Shown here: positions 1-9,060 of the stretch, in pieces
How positions within the stretch are numbered: the first letter of the stretch is position 1
How the letters are laid out: each line of letters starts with the position of its first letter
NCBI GenBank assembly: GCA_034509425.1
Contig: JAVTVJ010000047.1
Span: 1,736,001-1,800,000 of the forward strand
Origin: Eopsaltria australis
Taxonomy: Eukaryota > Chordata > Aves > Passeriformes > Petroicidae
Length of the DNA stretch: 64,000 bases
Reading direction: 5' to 3'
Translations under genes and position numbers: made by a program
The notes under the pieces: model-generated
Database searches by the model: none
Told to the model about the DNA's origin: nothing
Seen by the model: only the letters and a program-made list of their open reading frames with translations

Positions 1-834
1 TGATGTAGAGCACGCTTGTTTGTTTTGTCAGAAACTCAGTTACAGCTATTGTGCAGCAATTGTTATAAATTCAACCATGTAATTTCAATTCACCTTTAAA
101 AATTATCCACTCCTCTCTATTTTATCAAAAAATAACCCTCTCAAGACTGATAAATTAAGTCTGGGAACACTTGGCTGTCTCCAATTGGACTATAACTGGA
201 TAATAACAGATAACTAATAAAAGAGATGCCCATTTTTAATAGTTTTTTTAAAAATAAATATATAAGATAAATTGCTCTAGTGAATTAAATGTCTGTCTTT
301 CTTCTAGCAAATCTGAAAAGCTGATAGAGGTTTTAAAAGTAGCATAGCTACAAATATGAAGACAAAAAGAAATCTGTGTAATCGTGCAGCCTAACATGCT
401 ACAGAAGACCAGCCACATATGCCACACAACAGGCAGACTTCAGAAGTTTATATAAAGCATCAGATCCCAGTGGGAAATTTATTGCAATTTACTCATTACT
501 GGGCAGGTGGCTTTTGGGGGGGTAAAAACTGGAGCATCTCAGCTCCTGCAAGTGCAGTGGAAGTTAGGTTTCCAAAGCCATCTTCAGGTCTGAAAAGAAA
601 GCCACTGAAAAAAAAAACAAAAACGCAGCATTTTAAAACCTATGGCAATTACAGCACTTTTTTCATGCTTGGGTTAGCAGTGCTGAATAGTGTCTGTTCC
701 AGCAAGATTCTAGTCTTGAATTAAATGTCTGAAAACCAAAGTCTAGACTACAGCAAATTTAGTAAGAGCTCAAATAACTGGCAGAGATAATCCTGGTTAG
801 AGGGGTCTGTGATCCAGCCTCTCTGAATCTGCTG

Positions 835-946
835 AGAGCAAGGCCCATTCAAGCAGGTCACTCGGGGCCATCTCCAGTCCAGGTCTGTGTTACCTCCGAG
901 CATGAGATTCCACAGCCTCTCTGGGCAAACTCTTAGCACAGCTACT
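835..946 (-). mobile_element. CR1 LINE fragment (3' UTR part)
   Basis: Read on the plus strand, this segment follows the reverse complement of the CR1 3' region. It carries the landmarks GGCCCATTCAAGCAGGT, GGGCCATCTCCAGTC and GATTCCACAGCCTCTCTGGG in the expected order. The element therefore lies on the minus strand. It is diverged and lacks the terminal CR1 repeat, so it is an old, 5'- and 3'-truncated copy. A 26-base poly(A) run begins 12 bases beyond it. CR1 copies normally end in a short octamer-type repeat rather than poly(A), so the run is probably unrelated. The family match comes from remembered consensus, not a search. Confidence 0.65.
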
Positions 947-950
947 AAGC

Positions 951-957
<7 letters not shown>

Positions 958-983
<26 letters not shown>
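958..983. repeat. Poly(A) run, 26 bases
   Basis: An uninterrupted run of 26 adenines. No AATAAA signal or recognisable retrocopy precedes it on the plus strand, so it is treated as a simple repeat rather than a retroposon tail. It is likely length-polymorphic. Confidence 0.95.
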
Positions 984-3900
984 GCCTCAAAACATAAAAA
1001 GATCACTGATGAGAAAAGGAGAATTTTCACAGCATTCAAGTGAGTCAGGTCAGTTGTATGCAAATAAACACATTACACAGAGACATTGATTACAGGCAGA
1101 AAGGGGTGGTTTATTTTTATTTTGCTATGTACAGAGTTTGGGAAGAGAAAATAAGTGACCATCATGACAACTTGAATTGGTTTACTTTAAGAAGGGAGAG
1201 CATAAATTTACTTTTGGTTAAGTTGGATCCAGTTGCCTGCTATCCTCATTTTTATTCTCTTTATATGTGCAAGGATGGCAATGTGGAGAAGAGATAGATC
1301 CTGAACAGCTGTAGTGAGAGCAGATGTTTGGGAGGGAAAGGAGATGCACTGACCAATTATCTAAGCACGGGACACAGAGAATCATTTCTCAACATGTGTC
1401 CCACATCACTACCTCCCATTTTTTCATGTAAATATTAGAAAGGTCAACACAGAGAGAAATTCTCATACTTGCTGGCTGAGTCACACCCATGTGAAATGTA
1501 TCATAAAATCAGTATCTATAATGAATGTTTACAGTGTGCCAGATGCAAAGATGATAACCTTGTGTCAGTAAGGCCAAACTAGAGTTATTTCTGTCTTCCT
1601 CACATTCAAATGCTTGAGTTCCTGCCCCATCCCCTCCAATTCAGGTTTAACTTCATACTTTCTGCATTTCTGGTTGTGGTTGTCTTGACTTTTTAACAGA
1701 AACAAAAAGGTTTTGCATTTTCAGTTGTTTAGCTGGTGGTAGTACTCGGCCAGTTTCTCATCTGGTATAAAAAGTCATAGGCCTGTAGACTGGAAAAGAA
1801 CGAATTTACACCAGATATCGATCAGACCTACAATCTGACACACTGTTTTGTAAACTATGATGGTAGGCGGTTTATGAGCAGATCAGCCCACAATGCTGAG
1901 GACAGAAAGCTTGTGAACCATCACTGAAAATATGCTGTCTCTCCTCAGGAATCAGAACCCCTATGGATTACAGTAAAACTTGCACAAGTATCTCACAAGT
2001 CATCAGCTTGAGAAAAAAATCTATTCCTGGATGCCAGTATTCAACTAATTTTGCCTCGCAATTGAAGTGAATGATGGTACTATATGAAATTTATATAAAT
2101 TAATATATTGCCAAGTTACAATATTGATTTCCACTGTGGAAAAGGTAACACATGATGAGATCAAAAAACCTGGAACTGTTCCTGCACTTTATGTATATCA
2201 CTTTACTATATCATGCTTATAAAGAGAATGGCAGAGCGTGAATTAAATAAAGAATATATGAAAAAAATTAATGGCACTTACTATTTATTTTGTGATGACA
2301 AGTAACTTAAGAAATGCATATAGAGTGTTTGTAGTATTTTCAAGTATCCAGAGCAGTTAAAATCTATGCAGTAAGTGGATACCCTGCTGCAGCTACTGCA
2401 AATGTGTCGGAGGTCAGAGCAGGAGGGCTAAGACAGGGACTGTGTGCAGCGACTCCGTGGGGACACACTGCACATGTTGCCAGGCTGTGCTGCCTGACCC
2501 CTGCAATGGTCAGATACATGCAGGAAGGTTCCTCTCCCCCAGCCCCTGACTCACACACCTGAGCTGTTTGCCCTGTGCTCCTTTAACAGCCGTCAGAGAG
2601 AAAAGGACAATTTGGGGCACAGTTCATCTTATTTGAAGAAGTTTTCCCCCACTGACTGTAAAAGAAAAGTAAGGTGACCAAGAAAATAGAGTTAATCATC
2701 ATCAATCCTCTCCTTGCTATCTGAGCAAAGGACACAGAACAGAAAAATATGTGTGTCTAGTAACACAGGGAAAAACTGTCTTCTTGCAGTGGTTTGAGCT
2801 TAGAATGAGAAAACAATGTTATTTGATGTCTGTTTAAGAGATTCATACAAAACAGTTGAAAAATCTATTTAGTTCCTGAGTGACAGGTAAACACAGCAGA
2901 AATGCCTCCTCAGCAATGTGCAGATAACCTTGTTAAAGCCTCCTCAGACACTGAAGGATTTCAGGCTCCTGATTTACAGTCTTACTCCAGAAATGGGTCA
3001 AGGCTGGGACAGCTGCCTGGGTCATTTAACTGGGTGACAGGGACAACCCTCAGATGTGCCAATGCCTCGAGCTGAGGATTGCATTCAAGTGGCTAAGCTC
3101 TCCCTTTCAGTGCTTTATTTTTCTAATGAAAGGAAGTCTGATTTTGACAAATCCTACTCTTTAAATGTATTTAATTTAATAACTGTGAGGGATTTCACCC
3201 ATGCAAACTCTGCTTTTGTTGTCTCAGCAACAAAACGTATCTGTGGCACACACTCCTGGTTTAGCCAGATATGAACCAAAGAACAGACAACAAATCTTTA
3301 CCAAAAACTGTGAGGCAAAGTTCTGCTAACTATCTGAAAATTAAAAAATCACAACAACCTTCAGCATACAGCAGTTAATTTTTCAGGGCAACTGGGCATC
3401 ACTCTTACCCCTGTATCACTGGGACACTTACAAGAGGCAATAGATCATTTTTTCCTACATACTATAATCCAGTATTTGTTAGACTTACAGACCAGGGTTG
3501 TCAAAAAGTACCAAAAATAACAACAATCTCTCACACTTTGTTAAAGAAAGAAATGGACCTATACTGACCTTTAACATTCTTGAGCCCCCATAAACAGGGT
3601 GAGAAGATGACTGCATTTGAACTGCTGGCTCAAGCAGCAGGGATTTAGGTCCCACAGAGAGACCATTTACCATAAAGGCAGAGCAGGAGACAAAACTGTG
3701 TGCTTTTGTTTATGCTGGCAGAATACTTTTACTTACAAGGACTTTCCTAGAAAGAAAGCCATTTTTGGATGGATAATTGTGGAGAAAATAATTGCAGGGG
3801 CATAGAGAAAAGAGCTACCAACACAGTGGAACCAAAAGCATATCATCACGGAACAGCAGCTGCTAGAGAGCACGGCAAAGACTAAAGGCCATCTCAGAGT

Positions 3901-6049
3901 AGAAAGAAAAATGGATAAAAGACGCTAAGAGCAAAATATGTTTCACCAAGTACTTCCCGGAGGATACAAACCTTTGGAAGCACTGATATGGATGTCTTCA
4001 AAAGATCCCACTCATCTACATCACAAGATGAAGATGTGAAAGATTAGTGATGTGAAAGACATCATAGAGGAGGGGAACATCAAATATTTTACTTGTGGGT
4101 CCTACGGTGAGTCAGGGCACTGCTCAGACCAGTGACTCTGTGGGGGTCTTGTTGAAGCCCAGTTTCCTTCTAAGCCTGCCAAAAAGCAGGAAGATTAACA
4201 CATGGACAAAATTCTGCCCCAGTTTCTGCACACAAAGACTTTCTCAGGAGCATTTACAGATGATGCTCCCCATTCCACATCCACACTTCAAGCAACATTA
4301 AGAAAAGAAGCAATAATTTGTTACTTGCAGTTCTTGGATATTAGTTCCCACATGACTTATCAAGCCCCTGTCTTTCGTACTGCCACCAGGAAGGGCAAAA
4401 AAAATCCCAGGGCTAGGAAACTCAAGAACTAGAACACATTGTTTTCTGCATGATTTTCAGTTTGTCTCCTGGACAGACAGAGGAAGGATTGCTAACATTA
4501 GTTCGTAATTAAAGCAGCATCAGGAGGCACAATACAACAGCAAACTACTGTAAGCCAGCACAGCCTACCAAGGTGATTTTAACCTAAGGACCCCCTTCAC
4601 AGGCGATTCCATTCAAACAGGGGCTTTTTCAATCCCCATCAGAGACAAAATAGCTACAGGATATGTCTGCAGGGTGATAGTTGTTCACCACTTCACTAAA
4701 CAGTGCCGGAAGTGTTCCTATGTGTCTGAAATTTCCAGCACTACCAGGTGTGATTTTAGAAACAACCCACCAGATCCTCAACCAGTACCATGGTGAACAG
4801 GATGGAGTCTTGCAGGAAGAAGAAATCTCTGCTTAAGGAGCTTTATGTTAAAAAAACATACATATATGGGGCATGAGATCAAGGTATCATCAAATATAAT
4901 GGCAAACACTATAACTCCCTTTTCCCTGCCAGTAAACTGTTGCTGCATTTGTGATTAGAATCACAAAGAAATACATTTCTATGGTGATGGAATTGCCATA
5001 TTTCAAGTCTCAAACCATGAATGCTACTTTGATTAGTGTGCAAAATGGTTAATTTTTTTGCACCCTTGGTAGATGTAAATATTAAAAATTGCTGAGCCTC
5101 AAAAACATTTTAAGCAGTTATTTGCAGTCTTCAAGGAGGCAGCAAAAATCCTAGGAGTGACTCCTTGTGCTACCAAATATTGTTTTGTGTAAAATATTCA
5201 GGGTTGCTTGGAATCTAGCCCCTGTAAGAAGAGAGAAGTGAAACACCAGAGAATTATAAATATGGTTAAATGACCCAGCTGCTACTGATGACACAGTTAT
5301 AAATGGCATAAAAGACATCTCTGCTGCATAGTTTGTTTTGACAAATTTGTAGAAATAAGCTCTATCAGTATAATCACTCTTACTCGTGCTGCCTCAATCC
5401 ACTTCAGAGTTGCACCAATTTACTGGTATTGCTTACTTAGCTAAACAGTCAATACAGAACTTCTCTCTAGGTCAATCACACATAGTCCAGTGACTCCAGT
5501 AAGTCCAGTAAAGGGTGGAAATTAGCCCAGAATTTTCCAAAAGCATTAACTAAAACGCTGCACTTCAGTGTCACCTTTTAGCAGGGTGTCTTGAGTGCCT
5601 TGTTAAGCATTTAACAGAGAGAACCTCCCACAGACTGTGAGGCAGATTAGCACTGCAAATTATTTTGCATGCCAAAAAAGGCAGAGAAACATTTTCAGGA
5701 TATTAGTTTAAATGGTCACATAAAATACGTGAAAAAAGCTCTAGACACTTTCTGTCCCTGTTCTGTTTCTGTGGTGTGATCAAGCACGTGATCCTTCAGC
5801 TTCATTTTGACAGCCAAGAGGAAGATGAAGTAGGAGTTCAGAAAACCACAGAACAATGCAGCAGATCTCAGCTAATTTGAGAAAATGCAGTCAGGATAAT
5901 AAAAAAGGAGAAAGGTTCAGTGGTAGCTTAGCATCACATATTTAGGGGTAGCTTTTGCCAGAAAGTAAAACAGTTGATGTTAAATACATATTTGCAACAA
6001 AACTGTCTAACTTGACATGCCACCATCAGTATCAAAACTGATTTCTTAC
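984..6049. other. Non-coding stretch, intron or 3' flank of minus-strand gene
   Basis: AT-leaning sequence with only short, scattered open frames. No confident exon, RNA gene or mobile element was recognised. One weak exon-like segment on the minus strand at 3,569-3,621 has AG and GT borders but poor support. If the minus-strand gene starting at 8,569 continues leftward, this is intron or 3' flank. Confidence 0.5.
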
Positions 6050-6152
6050 CAACCCATTCTTCCATTTCACTATATGTAACCAATACAAACAATGTAAGCT
6101 CCTTGGTACCAAAAAAGCCTTTCTGTGTTGTGAAAAAAATGATGCTTTGGCC
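6050..6152 (-). CDS. Candidate exon 3 of unidentified gene
   Basis: On the minus strand a pyrimidine-rich acceptor (TTGTCTTCCCCTCAG) precedes the segment, and a good donor (TTG|GTAAGAA) follows it 103 bases later. If joined in phase to candidate exon 2, which ends one base into a codon, the frame reads PKHHFFHNTERLFWYQG and ends at a stop at 6,070-6,072. This would then be a terminal coding exon. The other two frames are also open across the segment, so the reading frame is not decided by the sequence. The segment sits inside a chance-looking 265-codon open frame (5,934-6,731). I recognise no domain. The splice signals are seen; the link to exons 1 and 2 is inference. Confidence 0.22.
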
Positions 6153-7655
6153 CTGAGGGGAAGACAAAATAGAGGTATGTATGGAGACCATGGGACCCAA
6201 GTAGTAAAAGAAATATTTGAACTGCCACTGAGATCCAGCTTCAGGGAAAATTAGGAATACTCCTTTCCTGTACATGAATAAAGGTAGGAATCTTCTTCCC
6301 CAGAGAGGCATAAAGAGGTAGCATGCTAGTAGTCTCAAGGAAGCACCATGACTGTGGGCAAGCAGCTGAGCTGCTGGCTGGATGTTGGTGGCTGCCTGTG
6401 CTGGCTGTGCATGATGTACAAAGCTGCCATATGCTGCACGGCCCAGCCAGGGTCTCAAGCTGCTTCTCCACAGGAGGATCTCCATCTGTACCCCCACTGC
6501 ATGTGCCTCCACGCTGAGGAATTCCAAAAGGGCTGCCAAGATCTGTAAAAAGTAATATCCCCGCTCTCTTGTCAGCACTGGCAAAAACAAGGTCTGCATT
6601 CCTTTGACTGTGGGCTCTTTGGAGCAGCAATAGGAAACACAAGTGCTGCCATTAATATTTGTCCTCAGAATGCTGAATAATGAAGCAGAACTTGCACGAT
6701 AAAAACATTCATCTTCGCAGTACTTGAACATAACTCCTCATTCCAGGTGGGTGCCTAGCATCAGGGCTCTGCCAGGTTGGAAGGTACATGGCATTCTGTC
6801 TTCAGCAAAAATGAAAGAAATGCTTGATAAAAATCAAAGCTGCACATGTAGCCATCTCAAATTAGATCACAGTACTTGGAGAGGATGAGTATCTACTCCA
6901 ACATTTTGCCCAGCTGGGCAGCAGAAGGTACTCCACCACCTTGTGTAGGTGTGTCACATGCCCCCTTCAGAAACCAATCACGTATTAACTGCAGCAAAGT
7001 GTAGTAGAAATCTTGGCAGGCAACCATTTCACCATTGACAGCAGCTGCCATAAGAAGAGGTCCCCGGGGCTGCAGTCAGCCTGAAGCACTGTGTGGCTTG
7101 GTGGGATACAGCACACACGGACACAGCCCATGGAAACATACAGCATCACTTCCCAGCCCGAAGAGACACATCAGCATGACTTCTCTCTGCACTGCTGTGC
7201 CATGGCCAGCAAAATCCCACAACTGCTTAGCCGCAGCATGGGACACAAGCTCACACTTTACTACCATCCTAAATTGTCACCAGGTGGATAGATTTACTAA
7301 GGGACAGTGTAACCTGGGCAGTCATTCTAATCCTGCCAGCCTATTTAGCAATCGTCTGAAGTGCACCTCTAAAGACAAGGCAGTGAGTAGATTTAAATGG
7401 CATTGTGAAGCAAAATCTGCAAGGCAGCAAGGTACCAGCTCTACTTTGGATAGAAAAACACTACAGCACTTGCTAAACCAAAGAGAAAAAAAGAATTCCT
7501 GTTTTATACAGCAGGAAGAATCTGGTTATTACAGCTCGCTTGTTAAAGCTAAGTAGAAGGCAGAAACAAGTGCTTGGCTGTATGCAGAAGAGAGCATTTT
7601 GCACTCGATAGTGTCAGATGCTGAAAAGCAATTTGAGACATCAAAGACATTTTAC
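6153..7655. other. Non-coding stretch, predicted intron 2
   Basis: Predicted intron between candidate exons 2 and 3 of the minus-strand gene. It is moderately GC-rich around 6,330-6,550 and 7,030-7,270. Several overlapping open frames occur on both strands, the longest being 173 codons at 7,035-7,556 on the plus strand. None shows a recognisable domain or credible splice context. No repeat family was recognised. Confidence 0.4.
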
Positions 7656-7743
7656 CATCAGTTTTGAAGATGGGATGAGGCTCCTCTGCTATCAGTTGTA
7701 TACACTTTGCACAAGGTGCTTCTTCAGGAAGCTTCTTATATTT
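7656..7743 (-). CDS. Candidate exon 2 of unidentified gene
   Basis: On the minus strand an 88-base open segment reads KYKKLPEEAPCAKC followed by IQLIAEEPHPIFKTD, a charged, protein-like stretch with a CxxC pair. It begins in phase 0 after a GAG acceptor, which matches the phase-0 end of exon 1 (...ADSKK). It ends after GATG at a usable but imperfect donor (GTAAAATG), one base into a codon. The acceptor is weak: the preceding tract is only partly pyrimidine, and two AG dinucleotides lie in tandem (GAGAG|AAA). A 9-bp-arm hairpin abuts the acceptor. I do not recognise the protein. Splice sites and frame are seen; exon status is inference. Confidence 0.35.
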
Positions 7744-7768
7744 CTCTCGCACAAAGCACGTGCGAGAG
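7744..7768. repeat. Perfect inverted repeat at predicted exon 2 acceptor
   Basis: CTCTCGCAC (7,744-7,752) and GTGCGAGAG (7,760-7,768) are perfect reverse complements, separated by the 7-base loop AAAGCAC. In the minus-strand transcript the hairpin would end exactly at the base before predicted exon 2. It could therefore mask the polypyrimidine tract or the AG. It also marks the left end of the minisatellite. Confidence 0.85.
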
Positions 7769-8235
7769 CAGCCACAAAACACCCTGATCTCTAGCAAACC
7801 CTTTCCTCGTTCTCTCCAGGCATACATGCAGCAGATCCCTCTTCGATTCCCTGGATAACCACTCTGCAAACCTTTCCCCAGCTCTCTCCACCGAGCAAAA
7901 CCTCCAGAAATCCATCCAGTAAAACGTCCTTTGGGTTTTCCCACGAAACCCATGCAGCAAACCCCCTTATCGCTCCAGCACAACCCCGCAGCAACACTCT
8001 CCGCCCCAGATCACCGGGAAACCCATGCAGCAAAGCCCTGTGACTCCCCCGAACAGCACCCAGCAAACCCTTCCCGAGCTCCCCGGGACAGCTGTGCCGC
8101 GGCGCTCCGTACCTACCCTGGACATCCAGGCAGCAGCCTCGCTGTTCTCCCGGGACATGCGTGCAGCAACCCCGCCGAGGTCCCCGAGCTACCCACCCGG
8201 CAGAAGCCCCTCGGCCACCCTGGGCACCGCCGCAC
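7769..8235. repeat. Diverged minisatellite, about 35-bp units
   Basis: On the plus strand a degenerate unit recurs: a GCAGCAAACCC-like head, a pyrimidine-rich middle with CTCC or CTCT, and a CCNGGRAMA-like tail. GCAAAC-type anchors fall near 7,771, 7,794, 7,831, 7,866, 7,895, 7,919, 7,957, 7,991, 8,030, 8,063, 8,098, 8,133, 8,166 and 8,203. Spacings are 23-39 bases, most of them 33-39. About 13-14 copies are visible, AT-richer on the left and GC-richer toward the CpG island. Because the unit is not a multiple of three, the long open frames across it are repeat artefacts. The array lies within predicted intron 1. Confidence 0.75.
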
Positions 8236-8470
8236 CGCCAGCTCCCCGGGGAGCCCGTGCCCGAGCCCGAGCCCTTCTCGCCGGCAGCCCCGGCTCCGCC
8301 AGCGGCTCCCCCAGCCCCGGTTCCGACGGCGGCGTGCAGGACCCAGGGAGACGGCGCGGCGGAGAGCCCGGTGGGGCCACGCTGACCCGCGGTGCCCCCC
8401 GCGAGAAGCTCCGGGACAGGGGCGAGGGCTGGGGGACGCTTTCCCGTGTGGTCTCCGGGGGCGGCCTCAC

Positions 8471-8569
8471 CTTCTTGCTGTCGGCGGCGGCGAAGCCCCT
8501 GCTCTCGCCGCTGACCGAGGACGAGCGGCCCGGGCCGAGGTGCTCCTGTTGCGGGGACATCACGTCCAT
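8471..8569 (-). CDS. First coding exon of unidentified CpG-island gene
   Basis: The minus-strand ATG at 8,569-8,567 opens a frame of 33 codons: MDVMSPQQEHLGPGR, then a serine-rich stretch SSSVSGESRG, then FAAADSKK. It ends at AAG|GTGAGG, a strong donor, in phase 0. The start was chosen because it lies centrally in the CpG island with G at +4. A second in-frame ATG (codon 4) has G at -3 and is an alternative. The frame stays open upstream to 8,713 without protein-like sequence, which is probably 5' UTR. No signal peptide or membrane segment is visible; it looks like a disordered cytosolic or nuclear N-terminus. If the donor is not used, the frame runs in low-complexity GC-rich code to a stop near 8,189. 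I cannot name the gene. Confidence 0.6.
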
Positions 8570-8784
8570 ACAGCCCCGCGCCACCGCGCTCCCGCCGCGG
8601 GGACACCCGCGCCGCCGCCCGCACCATGGACAGGGCGCGCCGCGCCGCGCCACGCCCCCCGCGCGAGGGACACGCCACGCCACGCCCACAGCGGACACGC
8701 CCCCTGAGGCCACGCCCCCTCACCGGCCGGACCCCGCGCTGCGCTGAGGGGTCTGGCGGAGCGCGGGGGAGGGAGGGAGGTGGC

Positions 8785-8794
8785 GCGCATGCGC
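8785..8794. promoter_or_regulatory. NRF1-type palindromic site
   Basis: GCGCATGCGC is an exact match to the palindromic NRF1 core. It lies about 215 bases upstream of the minus-strand ATG inside the CpG island. NRF1 commonly activates TATA-less CpG-island promoters in vertebrates. A second, looser CG-alternating stretch lies near 8,874-8,885. Confidence 0.6.
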
Positions 8795-8966
8795 GGCCGC
8801 CGGGGGGCGCGGGGGGACGGGGACGGCGGTGGCGGTGGGCGGCCGGGCGGGCGCTCGTGCTCGTGTCCCGCGCCTGCGCGCGCTGCGGGCGCGGGGGGCG
8901 CGCGGGGACTGAGGGGGGCTCGAGCAGGTGCGGGGTCTCGGGAAGCGGGCGGGTGTGACAGGGACA

Positions 8967-9023
8967 GGGCACTGCCGGGACGGGGTCTGGGCACTGCCGG
9001 GACAGGGACAGGGCACTGCCGGG
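8967..9023. repeat. Three 22-bp tandem copies at CpG island edge
   Basis: GGGCACTGCCGGG starts at 8,967, 8,989 and 9,011, an exact 22-base period. GGGACAGG-like linkers separate the copies, and partial copies flank the array. It sits at the upstream edge of the CpG island and may be variable in copy number. Confidence 0.85.
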
Positions 9024-9060
9024 CGTGCTGGGGGGTCACAGTGCCGGAGCGGGTGTGACG

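Larger units (their letters stand above)
8080..9060. promoter_or_regulatory. CpG-island promoter
   Basis: A sharply bounded block of very high GC content and abundant CpG, unlike the CpG-poor AT-leaning DNA on both sides. No TATA box is seen, which fits a dispersed-start, housekeeping-type or developmental vertebrate promoter. It covers the 5' end of the minus-strand gene whose ATG is at 8,569. It contains GC-box-like CCACGCCC and ACGCCCCCT motifs between about 8,648 and 8,720 and an NRF1 core at 8,785-8,794. Possible divergent transcription on the plus strand is suggested by donor-like sites at 8,928 and 9,418 but is unproven. Confidence 0.9.

Noticed and set aside
3569..3621. 53-base minus-strand segment between AG and GT borders
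   Set aside because: Weak pyrimidine tract, very short, and a stop in one frame. Not enough to call an exon.
7035..7556. 173-codon plus-strand open frame
   Set aside because: Opposite to the gene strand, no domain, and shadowed by open frames in other registers over the same GC-rich patch.
7931..8747. Two overlapping plus-strand frames of 258 and 240 codons in the CpG island
   Set aside because: Low-complexity P/R/A/G code opposite the repeat array and exon 1, as expected for stop-poor GC-rich DNA.
7791..8972. 393-codon minus-strand open frame across the minisatellite and CpG island
   Set aside because: It is not the exon 1 frame. It is open because the DNA is GC-rich and stop-poor and because of the roughly 35-bp repeats, and it reads as arginine-, proline- and alanine-rich low complexity.
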